64,000 nucleotides of DNA from Oharaeibacter diazotrophicus. Its GTDB lineage: Bacteria > Pseudomonadota > Alphaproteobacteria > Rhizobiales > Pleomorphomonadaceae. This document shows positions 31,070-39,226 of this stretch, piece after piece. The position numbers and the translations under genes were made by a program. Position 1 is the stretch's first letter. Every line of letters begins with the position of its first letter. The stretch spans positions 186,001 through 250,000 of the forward strand of contig NZ_SNXY01000008.1 in assembly GCF_004362745.1 (NCBI RefSeq). Reading direction: 5' to 3'. Below the pieces are notes generated by a model. The model was not told the origin of the DNA, did no database searches, and worked only from the letters and a program-made list of their open reading frames with translations.

Positions 31070-31948
31070 TCAAACCAGACCCAGGCGCGCGCGAATGTCG
31101 GCCGGCGTGGCCCCGGCGGCGCGCAGGGCGGCGAGACCCTCCGACTTCAGCGACTTCGACAGCTTGCGCCCGTCCGGGCCGAGCACGAGGCCGTGGTGGC
31201 GGTAGCGCGGCGCCGGCAGGCCGAGCAGCGTCTGCAAGAGCCGGTGCACCGCGGTGGCGTGGAAGAGGTCGCGGCCGCGCACCACGTCGGTGACGCCCTC
31301 TGCCGCGTCGTCGACCACCACGGCGAGGTGGTAGCTCGCCGGTGCGTCCTTGCGGGCGAGCACGACGTCGCCCCAGGCGAGCGGATCGGCGGTGACGGTG
31401 CCGGTCTCGCCGGCGGGGCCCGCGCCGGCCTCGTCCCAGGCGAGCGGCCCGGCGAGCGCCGCCGCCTCGGCCATCCTGAGGCGGAGCGCGTGCGGCTCGC
31501 CGGCGGCGACGCGGCGCGCGGCGTCGGTGGGATCGAGGTCGCGGTCGAGGCCGGGATGGAGCGGCGCGCCGTCGGGATCGCGCGGGGCCGGACGGCCGAC
31601 CGCGCGCTCGGCCGCAGCGACCGCCTCCGCGACGTCGGCGCGGCTGGCGAAGCTCGGATAGACGAGGCCCATGGCCGCGAGACGGTCGATCGCGGCCCGG
31701 TAGTCGGCGACGTGGTCGGACTGGAACCGCGGCGGCCGCTCATAGGCGAGGCCGAGCCAGTCGAGGTCGGCGAGGATGCCGGCGACGAAGGCCGGCCGGG
31801 CGCGGGCTGCGTCGACGTCCTCGATCCGGACCAGGAAGCGGCCGCCGGCGGCGCGGGCGAGGTCGTGGTTGAGGATCGCCGACAGGGCGTGGCCGAGATG
31901 GAGTTCGCCGTTGGGCGAAGGGGCGAAACGGAAGACGGGCGTCGGCAT
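31070..31948 (-). CDS. gluQ: Glutamyl-Q tRNA(Asp) synthetase
   Basis: 292 residues, a truncated GluRS catalytic core without anticodon-binding domain. FAPSPNGELHLGHALSA holds the HIGH motif (HLGH) and GRKLSKSLKS the KMSKS motif. It attaches glutamate to the queuosine base of tRNA(Asp). There is no cysteine at all, so the zinc site of the Escherichia coli enzyme is missing. ATG 31948 gives MPTPVFRFAPSP; ATG 31981 is an alternative. Divergent from the glycosylase gene. Confidence 0.92.
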   Translation of the reverse strand: MPTPVFRFAPSPNGELHLGHALSAILNHDLARAAGGRFLVRIEDVDAARARPAFVAGILADLDWLGLAYERPPRFQSDHVADYRAAIDRLAAMGLVYPSFASRADVAEAVAAAERAVGRPAPRDPDGAPLHPGLDRDLDPTDAARRVAAGEPHALRLRMAEAAALAGPLAWDEAGAGPAGETGTVTADPLAWGDVVLARKDAPASYHLAVVVDDAAEGVTDVVRGRDLFHATAVHRLLQTLLGLPAPRYRHHGLVLGPDGRKLSKSLKSEGLAALRAAGATPADIRARLGLV

Positions 31949-32032
31949 CGGCAGGTGGTTCACGGCGGTCGGATCGAGCATTACATGGTTTCGGCGCGCC
32001 GCGCCGCCGCGACGCGCCGAGGGATCGTCCCC

Positions 32033-32677
32033 ATGACCCGCCTGCTGCTCTCGAATGCCGACATGACCGAGGGCCTCGACGCGCTCTGCGCCGCCGATCC
32101 CCGGCTGACGCCGATCCGGGCGCTCGCCGGCCCGGTCGAGATCCGGCACCGGCCGCCGGGCTTCGAGGGCGTCGCGCGGATCGTGGTGGCGCAGATGCTG
32201 TCGGTGGCGAGCGCGGACGCGATCTGGCGCCGCTTCGAGGCCGAACTCGGCACCGTCACCGCGCCGGCCTTCCTGGCCGCGGCGCCGGAGCGGCTCCGGG
32301 CGGTCGGCCTTTCCGGCGGCAAGGTCCGGACGCTGACGGCGGTCGCCGAGGCGGCGGTCGGCGGGCTCGACCTCGTCGCCCTCGCCGACGCCCCGCCCGC
32401 GGAGGCGACGGCGGCCCTGACGGCGCTGCCGGGGATCGGGGTCTGGACCGCCGAGATCTTCCTCCTGTTCTGCGCCCGCCACGCCGACGTGTTCCCGGCC
32501 GGCGACCTCGCGCTCCAGGTCGCGACCATGGAGGGCCTTGCACTGGCGGCGCGGCCGAAGGAGAAGGACATGCGCGCGATCGCCGCCGCCTGGGCGCCCT
32601 GGCGCGGCGTCGCCGCCAAGCTGCTCTGGGCCTACTACAAGGCCGTCCGCGAGGGCCGCACCGCGCTGCCGGTCTGA
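32033..32677 (+). CDS. AlkA-like DNA-3-methyladenine glycosylase
   Basis: 214 residues of the helix-hairpin-helix glycosylase superfamily. The HhH motif is LPGIGVWTAEI (132-142) and the catalytic aspartate is D158 in VFPAGDLALQ; IVVAQMLSVASADAIWRRFE is the preceding conserved helix. It removes alkylated bases in base-excision repair. The protein lacks the N-terminal AlkA_N domain, as do many short bacterial homologues. An esterase gene follows after 45 bases. Confidence 0.9.
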   Translation: MTRLLLSNADMTEGLDALCAADPRLTPIRALAGPVEIRHRPPGFEGVARIVVAQMLSVASADAIWRRFEAELGTVTAPAFLAAAPERLRAVGLSGGKVRTLTAVAEAAVGGLDLVALADAPPAEATAALTALPGIGVWTAEIFLLFCARHADVFPAGDLALQVATMEGLALAARPKEKDMRAIAAAWAPWRGVAAKLLWAYYKAVREGRTALPV

Positions 32678-32722
32678 CCGTCCGCGGCGCCGGCGCCCGA
32701 ACCCCGAGGGATCCCCGACGAC

Positions 32723-33382
32723 ATGACGCGCATCGACGGCCCCCGCCTCCCCGCCACCGGCGGACCCGCCACCGCGCTGGTGGTGTTCCTGCACGGCTAC
32801 GGCGCCGACGGCAACGACCTGATCGACATCGGCGCCGCCTGGCAGCCGCACCTGCCGGGCGTCGCCTTCGTCAGCCCGCACGCGCCGGAGCCCTGCGCGA
32901 TGTCGCCGATGGGCCGTCAGTGGTTCCCGCTGACCTTGCGGGACGACACGGAACGCTGGCGCGGCGTCGTCCACGCCCGCCCCGCCCTCGACGCCTTCCT
33001 CGACGCCGAACGCGACCGGCTCGGCGTCACCGACGACCGCATCGTGCTGGTCGGCTTCAGCCAGGGCACGATGATGGCGCTGCACGTCGGGCTGCGCCGG
33101 CCGGCGCTGGCGGCGATCGTCGGCTATTCGGGCCTGCTCGCGGGCCCCGAGCACCTCGACGAGGCGACGGCGCGGCCGAAGGTCACGCTGATCCACGGCG
33201 ACCAGGACCAGGTGCTGCCCGTCCAGTTCACCTTCGCAGCGGCCAGCGCCCTCGGCGCCGCCGGCATCCCGGCGGAATTCCACGTCTCCAAGGGCATCGG
33301 CCACGGCATCGACCAGCGCGGCCTCGTGCTCGGCCTCGAGACCGTCGCCGGCGCGCTCGGCATCGCCCTGCCGCGGCGCTGA
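32723..33382 (+). CDS. Carboxylesterase / lysophospholipase-type alpha/beta hydrolase
   Basis: 219 residues. FLHGYGADGNDLIDIG is the oxyanion region, GFSQGTMMAL carries the nucleophile Ser113, HGDQDQVLP the acid and GIGHGID the histidine, which together match the phospholipase/carboxylesterase (YpfH-like) family. Cytoplasmic esterase of broad specificity. No signal peptide is visible. Located between a repair glycosylase and a small membrane protein, all on the plus strand. Confidence 0.9.
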   Translation: MTRIDGPRLPATGGPATALVVFLHGYGADGNDLIDIGAAWQPHLPGVAFVSPHAPEPCAMSPMGRQWFPLTLRDDTERWRGVVHARPALDAFLDAERDRLGVTDDRIVLVGFSQGTMMALHVGLRRPALAAIVGYSGLLAGPEHLDEATARPKVTLIHGDQDQVLPVQFTFAAASALGAAGIPAEFHVSKGIGHGIDQRGLVLGLETVAGALGIALPRR

Positions 33383-33472
33383 GGCCCGCCCTCGACCGGC
33401 GCCCGCGCCGCCCCAGATCGGTCGGGTCGGCGCACGCCGCCCCGCCACCCAGCTCCCGGAGTCTCGACGGAC

Positions 33473-33664
33473 GTGGACACCTTCTTCCGCTTCGCCGTGC
33501 CGATCGCCGTCGGCGTCGTCGGCATCGTGCTGCTCGCCGGCCTCAGGAACATGATGCGCGGCGGCAATCCCAACCTGTCGCAGAAGCTGATGCGCTGGCG
33601 CGTCGCGCTGCAGTTCCTCGCCATCGTCGTCATCATGGCGGCGATCTGGTTCCGCGGCGGCTGA
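33473..33664 (+). CDS. Twin-transmembrane HIG1-like small protein
   Basis: 63 residues with two helices (about 7-24 and 43-59) joined by a short loop GLRNMMRGGNPNLSQKLMRW, which is the QKLMRWRV-type motif of bacterial HIG1/twin-transmembrane proteins. The GTG start at 33473 is the only fitting one. It precedes the cobalamin adenosyltransferase gene by 17 bases, an arrangement conserved in alphaproteobacteria near etf or hbd genes. Function in respiration-complex assembly is suspected for the family. Confidence 0.85.
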   Translation: MDTFFRFAVPIAVGVVGIVLLAGLRNMMRGGNPNLSQKLMRWRVALQFLAIVVIMAAIWFRGG

Positions 33665-33681
33665 ACCTCGGAGACATCGCG

Positions 33682-34260
33682 ATGGTCGTCCTCAACAGGA
33701 TCTACACCCGCACCGGCGACGCCGGCACCACCGCCCTCTCCACCGGCGAGCGGCGGGCGAAATACGACCTCCGGGTCGCCTCCTACGGCACGGTCGACGA
33801 GACCAACGCCACGATCGGGCTCGTCCGCCTGCACACCCGCGACGAGGCCGTGCTCGACCCGATGCTCGGGCGGATCCAGAACGACCTGTTCGACCTCGGC
33901 GCCGACCTCGCCACCCCGGAGCGCCCCGAGCCGCTCGGCTGGGAGCCGCTGCGCATCGTCGCCGCCCAGGTGGCACGGCTCGAGGGCGAGATCGACACGC
34001 TCAACGCCGAGCTCTCGCCGTTGCGCTCCTTCGTGCTGCCGGGCGGCAGCGCCGCGGCCGCGCACCTGCACCTCTCCCGCACCGTCTGCCGGCGCGCCGA
34101 GCGGCTGGTGGTGGAACTCGCCGCCGATCCGGCGGAGACCGTCAACCCGGAGACGGTGAAGTACCTCAACCGGCTCTCGGACTTCCTGTTCGTCGCCGCC
34201 CGCTGGATCAACGACCGCGGCGCCGCCGACGTGCTCTGGGTGCCCGGCCAGAACCGCTGA
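33682..34260 (+). CDS. PduO-type ATP:cob(I)alamin adenosyltransferase
   Basis: 192 residues. RIYTRTGDAGTTALSTGERR is the ATP-binding N-terminus, and RSFVLPGGS, CRRAERLVV and KYLNRLSDFLFVAAR are the PduO/MMAB signature blocks. It makes adenosylcobalamin, the cofactor of methylmalonyl-CoA mutase and other radical mutases. It is followed by 237 bases (34261-34497) in which I see no gene. Confidence 0.95.
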   Translation: MVVLNRIYTRTGDAGTTALSTGERRAKYDLRVASYGTVDETNATIGLVRLHTRDEAVLDPMLGRIQNDLFDLGADLATPERPEPLGWEPLRIVAAQVARLEGEIDTLNAELSPLRSFVLPGGSAAAAHLHLSRTVCRRAERLVVELAADPAETVNPETVKYLNRLSDFLFVAARWINDRGAADVLWVPGQNR

Positions 34261-34497
34261 GGGCGGCGGGGCGGGGAGCCGGTTCGGGCACGCACCCCGG
34301 ACCTCTCCCTCCACGGCCTTGGTCCGCGGCGGCGGACTCTCCACGGCAGGGGACGGACCGAGCCGGCCTCCGATGCGTCGACCGCGGCGCAGACCGCAGG
34401 GACGTGGATGGTCCGCCTGCGCGGACCAAGTCGTCGAAATGCTGGTGGAAAAGCCTACGCCGACGCACGGCGCCGGCGTCGGTCGAGCGCGCCGCCG

Positions 34498-34905
34498 TCA
34501 GCCGGCGAGGCGTCGGCTGTCCCCGTCGCGGCGGGCGCGGCCGTTGCGCATGGCGTCTCCGACCGCGCGGCGGATCTCGGCGAGGGTGAAGGGCTTCGGC
34601 AGCACGTCCTCGACCAGCTGGTCGAGGCCGTGGGCGCGCTCGCGCTGGTCGGCATAGCCGGTCATCAGCAGGATCGGCAGCTCGGGACGGTCGCGCGCCA
34701 CGGCGAGGGCGAGCGCGATGCCGTCGAGCACCGGCATCATGATGTCGGAGACGAGGAGGTCGTAGGCGGCGGCGGGATCGGCGAGGATCTCCAGCGCCTC
34801 GCCGCCGTCGCCGGCGGTATCCACGGAATGCCCGTCGAGTTCCAGCGCGCGCTTGACGAAGACGCGGACGCTGTCGTCGTCCTCGGTGAGCAGGATGTGG
34901 GCCAT
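34498..34905 (-). CDS. Single-domain CheY-like response regulator
   Basis: 135 residues: one receiver domain plus a short basic tail. Phosphoacceptor D54 lies in LLVSDIMMPVLDG, the acidic pocket is EDDD (8-11), the switch threonine is in ILLMTGYADQ and the lysine in LPKPFTLAEI. There is no output domain, so it acts through protein contacts, as CpdR or DivK do. It resembles CpdR-like orphan regulators, but the identity is not certain. It lies directly downstream of hpt on the same strand, with no kinase nearby. Confidence 0.85.
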   Translation of the reverse strand: MAHILLTEDDDSVRVFVKRALELDGHSVDTAGDGGEALEILADPAAAYDLLVSDIMMPVLDGIALALAVARDRPELPILLMTGYADQRERAHGLDQLVEDVLPKPFTLAEIRRAVGDAMRNGRARRDGDSRRLAG

Positions 34906-34945
34906 GGCCTTTCCTCGCCTCGCCCCGCCGGGGGCTCCTCGGGCC

Positions 34946-35488
34946 TCAGCCGTCGCCGTCCTCGCGGACGACGCCGACGAAGGGCAGTTCACGATAGGCG
35001 TGGGCGGCATCCATGCCGTAGCCCACGACGAACTTGTCCGGACAGACGAAACCGACCAGGTCGGCCTCGATCTCGGCCTTGCGCTTGCCGGGCTTCTCGA
35101 GCAGCACCGCGACGTCGACCCGGGCGGCGCCGCGTTCGATCATCAGCGCCCGCGCGAAGGCCAGCGTGCGGCCCGACTCCAGGATGTCGTCGATGATCAG
35201 CACGTCGCGGCCGGCGACGTCGGTGTCGATGTCGCGGACGACGCGGACGGTGCCCGAGGACACCGTACCGGTGCCGTAGCTCGACAGCATCATGAACTCG
35301 ACCTCCGGGGCGAGGTCGCGGCGGTGCAGCGCGCGCAGGAGATCGGCGGCGAACATGAAGCTGCCTTTCAGGATGGCGATCACCAGCAGCCGGCGCGGCG
35401 CCCGACCGGCCACCTCGCCCGCGATCCAGTCGACCTTCCCGGCGATGGCGTCTTCCGAATAGAGAACGTCGATCTTCCTGCCCGACAT
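34946..35488 (-). CDS. hpt: Hypoxanthine phosphoribosyltransferase
   Basis: 180 residues from ATG 35488. LLVIAILKGSFMFAADLLR, the PRPP-binding DVLIIDDILESGRTL and LEKPGKRKAEIEADLVGF identify a purine-salvage phosphoribosyltransferase. The frame also opens at ATG 35593, which overlaps the stop of the preceding zinc-ribbon gene by ATGA and would add 35 residues with no family similarity. Homologous proteins match the shorter form, so I chose that. Confidence 0.93.
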   Translation of the reverse strand: MSGRKIDVLYSEDAIAGKVDWIAGEVAGRAPRRLLVIAILKGSFMFAADLLRALHRRDLAPEVEFMMLSSYGTGTVSSGTVRVVRDIDTDVAGRDVLIIDDILESGRTLAFARALMIERGAARVDVAVLLEKPGKRKAEIEADLVGFVCPDKFVVGYGMDAAHAYRELPFVGVVREDGDG

Positions 35489-35589
35489 CGATACCCCTGC
35501 CGCTGCGTGGCCCACCCGCGGCCGGTCGTCCGACACCGCCGGCGCCGCGAGGACCCGGCCCTCGGACACCATCTTTTCACGAAGCGCAC

Positions 35590-36546
35590 TCATGGTCCAC
35601 GCCGGTCGACGAAGCGGACCTGGGCGTCGACGGCCGCGTCCGGCGGAGCCGGCAGGCGCGACTTGAAGCGGATCGTCTCGCCGGCGCCGATGCGGTCCTT
35701 CGGCGCCTCCATGGTCCAGGCGTAGACCTCGCGGTCGAGCGCGGAAAGCAGCGAGAAGCGCAGCGACGGCACCGGGCGCACCCCGGTGGTGACGTTGGTG
35801 ATGGTGCCCTCGACGACCAGGACCGGCGTCGCGCCGTCGAGTTCGCGCGAGGTCTGGACGTCGCCGAACTCGAGGCCGCGGAGATTCACCGGTAGCCCGA
35901 CCGCGGCGTAGAGACCGGCGAAGTCCGGGAACAGCCGCACCACCTGCTCGCGGCCGAACAGGACGCCGACGGCGAAGAAGAACACGAAGGCGGCGGCGAC
36001 GCCGACCATGGTCGAGTTGGACTCGCCGCCGAGCGCGCCGCGACGCTTCTTCGGCTTCGTCTTCGGCGCCGGCTTGGCCTTGCGGCGGTCGCGCCGCTTC
36101 TCGGCGAAGGACGGGGTCTCGGCCTCGATCGTGGGGCCGGCGGGACCCGGGGACGCGTCGGCGGTCGGGGCCGCGCCGGCGGTCTCCTCGCGCGGGCGGA
36201 ACGGGACGACGGCGCCGCCGGCCGCCACGTCGTCCGCCGCGGCGTCGCCGGCGGACTCGACGGTCTCCGCCGCGGCGGCGGCCCAGTCGTCGTCCGCGCC
36301 GGGTTCGGCGGCACGGCCGACGGGGGCGTCCTCGGCGAGGGCGGCCTTCCAGTCGTCCTCGGTGGGTTCGGGGAACCGGGCGGCGGCGCGGGCGACCGGG
36401 TCGTCGTCCTCCGCGTCCATGTCGGCGCCGGGCCGCGCGTGCCAGACCGTGCCGCAGCGCGTGCAGCGGACCTTGCGGCCGGTCGCCCCGAGGGCGCCGT
36501 CGGCCAGCTGGTAGCTGCTCTCGCAGGACGGGCACGTCAGTTTCAT
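35590..36546 (-). CDS. MJ0042 zinc-ribbon membrane protein
   Basis: 318 residues. N-terminal zinc finger MKLTCPSCESSYQLADGALG with CTRCGTVWHA (Cys-X2-Cys pairs at about 5-8 and 28-31), a long acidic Ala-rich linker, one membrane helix (about 181-200) and a C-terminal DUF3426-type beta domain. Function unknown; in rhizobia this gene faces ftsE, as here. Tandem CtrA-type boxes lie in the shared upstream region. Confidence 0.88.
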   Translation of the reverse strand: MKLTCPSCESSYQLADGALGATGRKVRCTRCGTVWHARPGADMDAEDDDPVARAAARFPEPTEDDWKAALAEDAPVGRAAEPGADDDWAAAAAETVESAGDAAADDVAAGGAVVPFRPREETAGAAPTADASPGPAGPTIEAETPSFAEKRRDRRKAKPAPKTKPKKRRGALGGESNSTMVGVAAAFVFFFAVGVLFGREQVVRLFPDFAGLYAAVGLPVNLRGLEFGDVQTSRELDGATPVLVVEGTITNVTTGVRPVPSLRFSLLSALDREVYAWTMEAPKDRIGAGETIRFKSRLPAPPDAAVDAQVRFVDRRGP

Positions 36547-36627
36547 GCCGCGGTTCGGCTCGCCGTGGTCGATCGAATCAAGGTCGCCCCCGGCGGGGGC
36601 ACCCCTTCCAGCGGACGCCCGGCGCCG

Positions 36628-36643
36628 TTAACGATCGGTTAAC
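36628..36643. promoter_or_regulatory. CtrA-type box 1 (TTAA-N7-TTAAC)
   Basis: TTAACGATCGGTTAAC is a perfect CtrA full site in a region between divergent genes. CtrA is the master cell-cycle response regulator of alphaproteobacteria. This box is 108 bases before the ftsE start and 82 bases before the zinc-ribbon gene. Confidence 0.6.
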
Positions 36644-36651
36644 GCGGGTGC

Positions 36652-36667
36652 TTAATGCGACGTTAAC
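36652..36667. promoter_or_regulatory. CtrA-type box 2 (TTAA-N7-TTAAC)
   Basis: TTAATGCGACGTTAAC repeats the same consensus eight bases after box 1, with identical half-site spacing. Two perfect sites in tandem are very unlikely by chance in DNA this rich in G+C. Confidence 0.6.
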
Positions 36668-36735
36668 GGCGCACCACCATCATCCTGCCGAACACCCCGG
36701 CGAGGTTCTCCCGGCAAGGTGAGACGAGGACGGCC

Positions 36736-37395
36736 GTGATACGCTTCGAGAACGTCGGATTGCGCTACGGGATGGGACCGGAGGTGCTGAGCGACCTCAC
36801 CTTCGAGATCGCGCCGCAGTCGTTCCAGTTCCTGACCGGCCCGTCCGGCGCCGGCAAGACCTCGCTGCTGCGGCTGTTGTTCATGTCGCTGAAACCGACG
36901 CGCGGCCTCATCAACCTGTTCGGGCGCGACACCAGCCGGATCGCGCCGGCGGAGCTGCCGAAGCTGCGTCGGCGGATCGGCATCGTGTTCCAGGACTTCC
37001 GCCTGCTCGACCACCTGACCACCTACGAGAACGTCGCCCTGCCCTACCGGGTCCAGGGCTGGGACGAGGCCAACTACCGCGCCGACGTGATCGACCTCCT
37101 GAAATGGGTCGGGCTCGGCGACCGCACCCACGTCTATCCGCCGATCCTGTCGGGCGGCGAGAAGCAGCGCGCGGCGATCGCGCGGGCGCTGATCACCAAG
37201 CCGGAGGTGCTGCTGGCCGACGAGCCGACCGGCAACGTCGACCCGCCGCTCGCCCGCCGGCTCCTGCGCCTCTTCCTCGAGATGAACCGGCTCGGCACCG
37301 CCGTGGTGGTCGCCACCCACGACATCGCCCTGATGGACCTCGTCGATTCCCGCCGCATGGTGCTGGTCGACGGCCGGATGGAGATCTACGAATGA
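36736..37395 (+). CDS. ftsE: Cell division ATP-binding protein FtsE
   Basis: 219 residues, ABC ATPase: Walker A GPSGAGKTS, signature LSGGEKQRAAIARA, Walker B LLADEPTGNVDP, and the switch His in VATHDIAL. FtsE with FtsX forms an envelope-spanning complex that regulates peptidoglycan hydrolases at the septum. GTG 36736 is the start. Its stop overlaps ftsX by ATGA. Tandem CtrA boxes upstream suggest cell-cycle control. Confidence 0.96.
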   Translation: MIRFENVGLRYGMGPEVLSDLTFEIAPQSFQFLTGPSGAGKTSLLRLLFMSLKPTRGLINLFGRDTSRIAPAELPKLRRRIGIVFQDFRLLDHLTTYENVALPYRVQGWDEANYRADVIDLLKWVGLGDRTHVYPPILSGGEKQRAAIARALITKPEVLLADEPTGNVDPPLARRLLRLFLEMNRLGTAVVVATHDIALMDLVDSRRMVLVDGRMEIYE

Positions 37396-38339
37396 GCCGG
37401 GCCGACGCCCCGCATCCCGCCGGGGACGACGGCGAGGGCCGGCGGCGGACGACGCCGATCGTGCCGCCGCAGAGCATCGCCGGCCGCACGCTGGCGCTGG
37501 TGGTCGCGATCATGACCTTCCTCGCCGGCCTCACCATCGGCGCGGTCACCATGGTCGACGCGGCGGCGCGGGCCTGGCAGTCCGACATCGGCCGCGAAGT
37601 GACGATCGAAGTGCGCCCGCTCGACGGCGTCGCCATCGCCGGCGAACTCGACAAGGCGGCGGCGCTGGCGCAGGAGTTCCCCGGGGTCGGCGGCGCGCGC
37701 GCCCTCACCGACGCCGAGACGCGCCGACTGCTCGAACCCTGGCTCGGTGCCGGCGTCGACCTCGCGGCCCTGCCGGTGCCGCGGCTGGTGGTGGTCACCA
37801 TCGACGATCCCGGCGCCTTCGACGTCGCCGCGCTCGCCGCCTCGGTCAAGCGCGAGATCCGCGGCGGCGCCGTCGACGACCACGCCGCCTGGATCGACCG
37901 GCTGCGCGCGATGGCACAGTCGATGGTGCTGGCAGGCCTCGCCGTGCTGGCACTGGTGCTGGTGGCACTGACGCTGTCGGTGGTGTTCGCGACCCGGGCC
38001 GCCATGGCCGGCAACCGCCACATCATCGAGGTGCTGCACTTCTGCGGCGCCGAGGATCGCTTCGTCGCCGGTCAGTTCCAGCGCCACTTCCTGGTGCTCG
38101 GCGTCCGCGGCGGCGCGATCGGCGGCGGCCTCGCCGCGTTGGTGTTCGCGGCGGCGTCCTGGTGGTTCCGCGGTTCTGCGGGCCTGCCCGGCGCCGACCA
38201 GATCGAGGGCCTCGCCGGCGCCGTCGAGATCGGCTGGCAGGCCTACGCCGGCGTCGCGGTCCTGGTGGTCGCGGTCGCCGGCCTGACCGCCGCGACCTCG
38301 CGCCTCGCGGTGCGGCGCTCGCTGGCGGCGATCGAGTGA
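37392..38339 (+). CDS. ftsX: Cell division protein FtsX
   Basis: 315 residues with a cytoplasmic Pro-rich lead, a first helix (about 34-52), a periplasmic domain (55-175) and three further helices at the end, the standard FtsX topology. It begins inside the ftsE stop codon. FtsX anchors FtsE and relays ATP hydrolysis to periplasmic amidase activators. After it, 103 bases include a CCGTCCGC/GCGGACGG hairpin (38353-38372) lacking a U-tract. Confidence 0.93.
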   Translation: MSRADAPHPAGDDGEGRRRTTPIVPPQSIAGRTLALVVAIMTFLAGLTIGAVTMVDAAARAWQSDIGREVTIEVRPLDGVAIAGELDKAAALAQEFPGVGGARALTDAETRRLLEPWLGAGVDLAALPVPRLVVVTIDDPGAFDVAALAASVKREIRGGAVDDHAAWIDRLRAMAQSMVLAGLAVLALVLVALTLSVVFATRAAMAGNRHIIEVLHFCGAEDRFVAGQFQRHFLVLGVRGGAIGGGLAALVFAAASWWFRGSAGLPGADQIEGLAGAVEIGWQAYAGVAVLVVAVAGLTAATSRLAVRRSLAAIE

Positions 38340-38445
38340 GGCCGCCCGGGTGCCGTCCGCGCCGGCGGACGGGCCGCGACCGGGGGCATCCGGGTGGAAG
38401 GGGACTTGCCGCCCCCGTGCCGCAATCGGATAGGATGATCCGGTG

Positions 38446-39189
38446 ATGAAGCCGAGTCCGTCGATCGCACCGGCCGGAGACCGCGGCGCCGACACCGTCC
38501 GGTCGGACCGCGCCGCCCTTCCGCGCGACCGTTCGCCGCCGAGTGCCTTCGCCCGGCGGATGCGGCGCCTGCGCGCGCTCGCGGTCATGGCGATCGCCCT
38601 CGGCCTCACCTCCGCCGGCCTGTTCTTCGGGGGCTTCCTGGTGTTCGCCGACGGCATCGCCCGCGGCCGGGCGCCGGACGGCATCGTCGCCGACGGCATC
38701 GTGGTGCTGACCGGCGGCGCCGACCGCATCGCCGGGGCGGTCGACCTCCTGACCCGCGGCAGCGCCCGCCGCCTGCTGATCTCCGGCGTCCATCCCGACA
38801 CCAGCGCCCGCCAGATCGGCCGGTTGGTCGACGCCGGCCCCTCGCTGTTCGACTGCTGCGTCGACCTCGACCGCCGCGCCGCCAACACCATCGGCAACGC
38901 CGCCGAGGCGGCGAAGTGGGCGCGCCAGAACGGCTTCGGCTCGGTGATCGTGGTGACCAGCGCCTACCACATGCCGCGCTCGATGGCGGAGTTGCGCTCG
39001 GCGATGCCTGAGATGACGCTGATCCCCTATCCCGTCGCCCGACCGGAGCTCGACCTCGACCGCTGGTACGCCAGCGGCGAAACGGTCTCGCTTCTGCTCG
39101 AGGAGTACATGAAGTATATGGCGACGCGCGCCCGGCTGGCGCTTACGGACGACGGCGGCTCGTCCATCCTCGCCAGCCTGGCGCAATGA
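38446..39189 (+). CDS. YdcF/DUF218 family membrane protein
   Basis: 247 residues with one N-terminal membrane helix (about 45-65) and a DUF218 domain: DGIVVLTGGADRIAGAVDLL, NTIGNAAEAAKWA and VVTSAYHMPRSMAEL. A GTG immediately before the ATG is an alternative start. Members such as ElyC affect envelope biogenesis. Its place behind ftsEX and before an acyltransferase is conserved in Hyphomicrobiales, so an envelope role is likely. Confidence 0.9.
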   Translation: MKPSPSIAPAGDRGADTVRSDRAALPRDRSPPSAFARRMRRLRALAVMAIALGLTSAGLFFGGFLVFADGIARGRAPDGIVADGIVVLTGGADRIAGAVDLLTRGSARRLLISGVHPDTSARQIGRLVDAGPSLFDCCVDLDRRAANTIGNAAEAAKWARQNGFGSVIVVTSAYHMPRSMAELRSAMPEMTLIPYPVARPELDLDRWYASGETVSLLLEEYMKYMATRARLALTDDGGSSILASLAQ

Positions 39190-39226
39190 CGCCCGGCCGC
39201 CCGGGCCGCCACCGCCCGGGTCCAGA

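Noticed and set aside
38353-38372. Intrinsic terminator after ftsX
   Set aside because: The 8-bp GC hairpin has no U-tract and the following genes look cotranscribed, so a full stop is unlikely.
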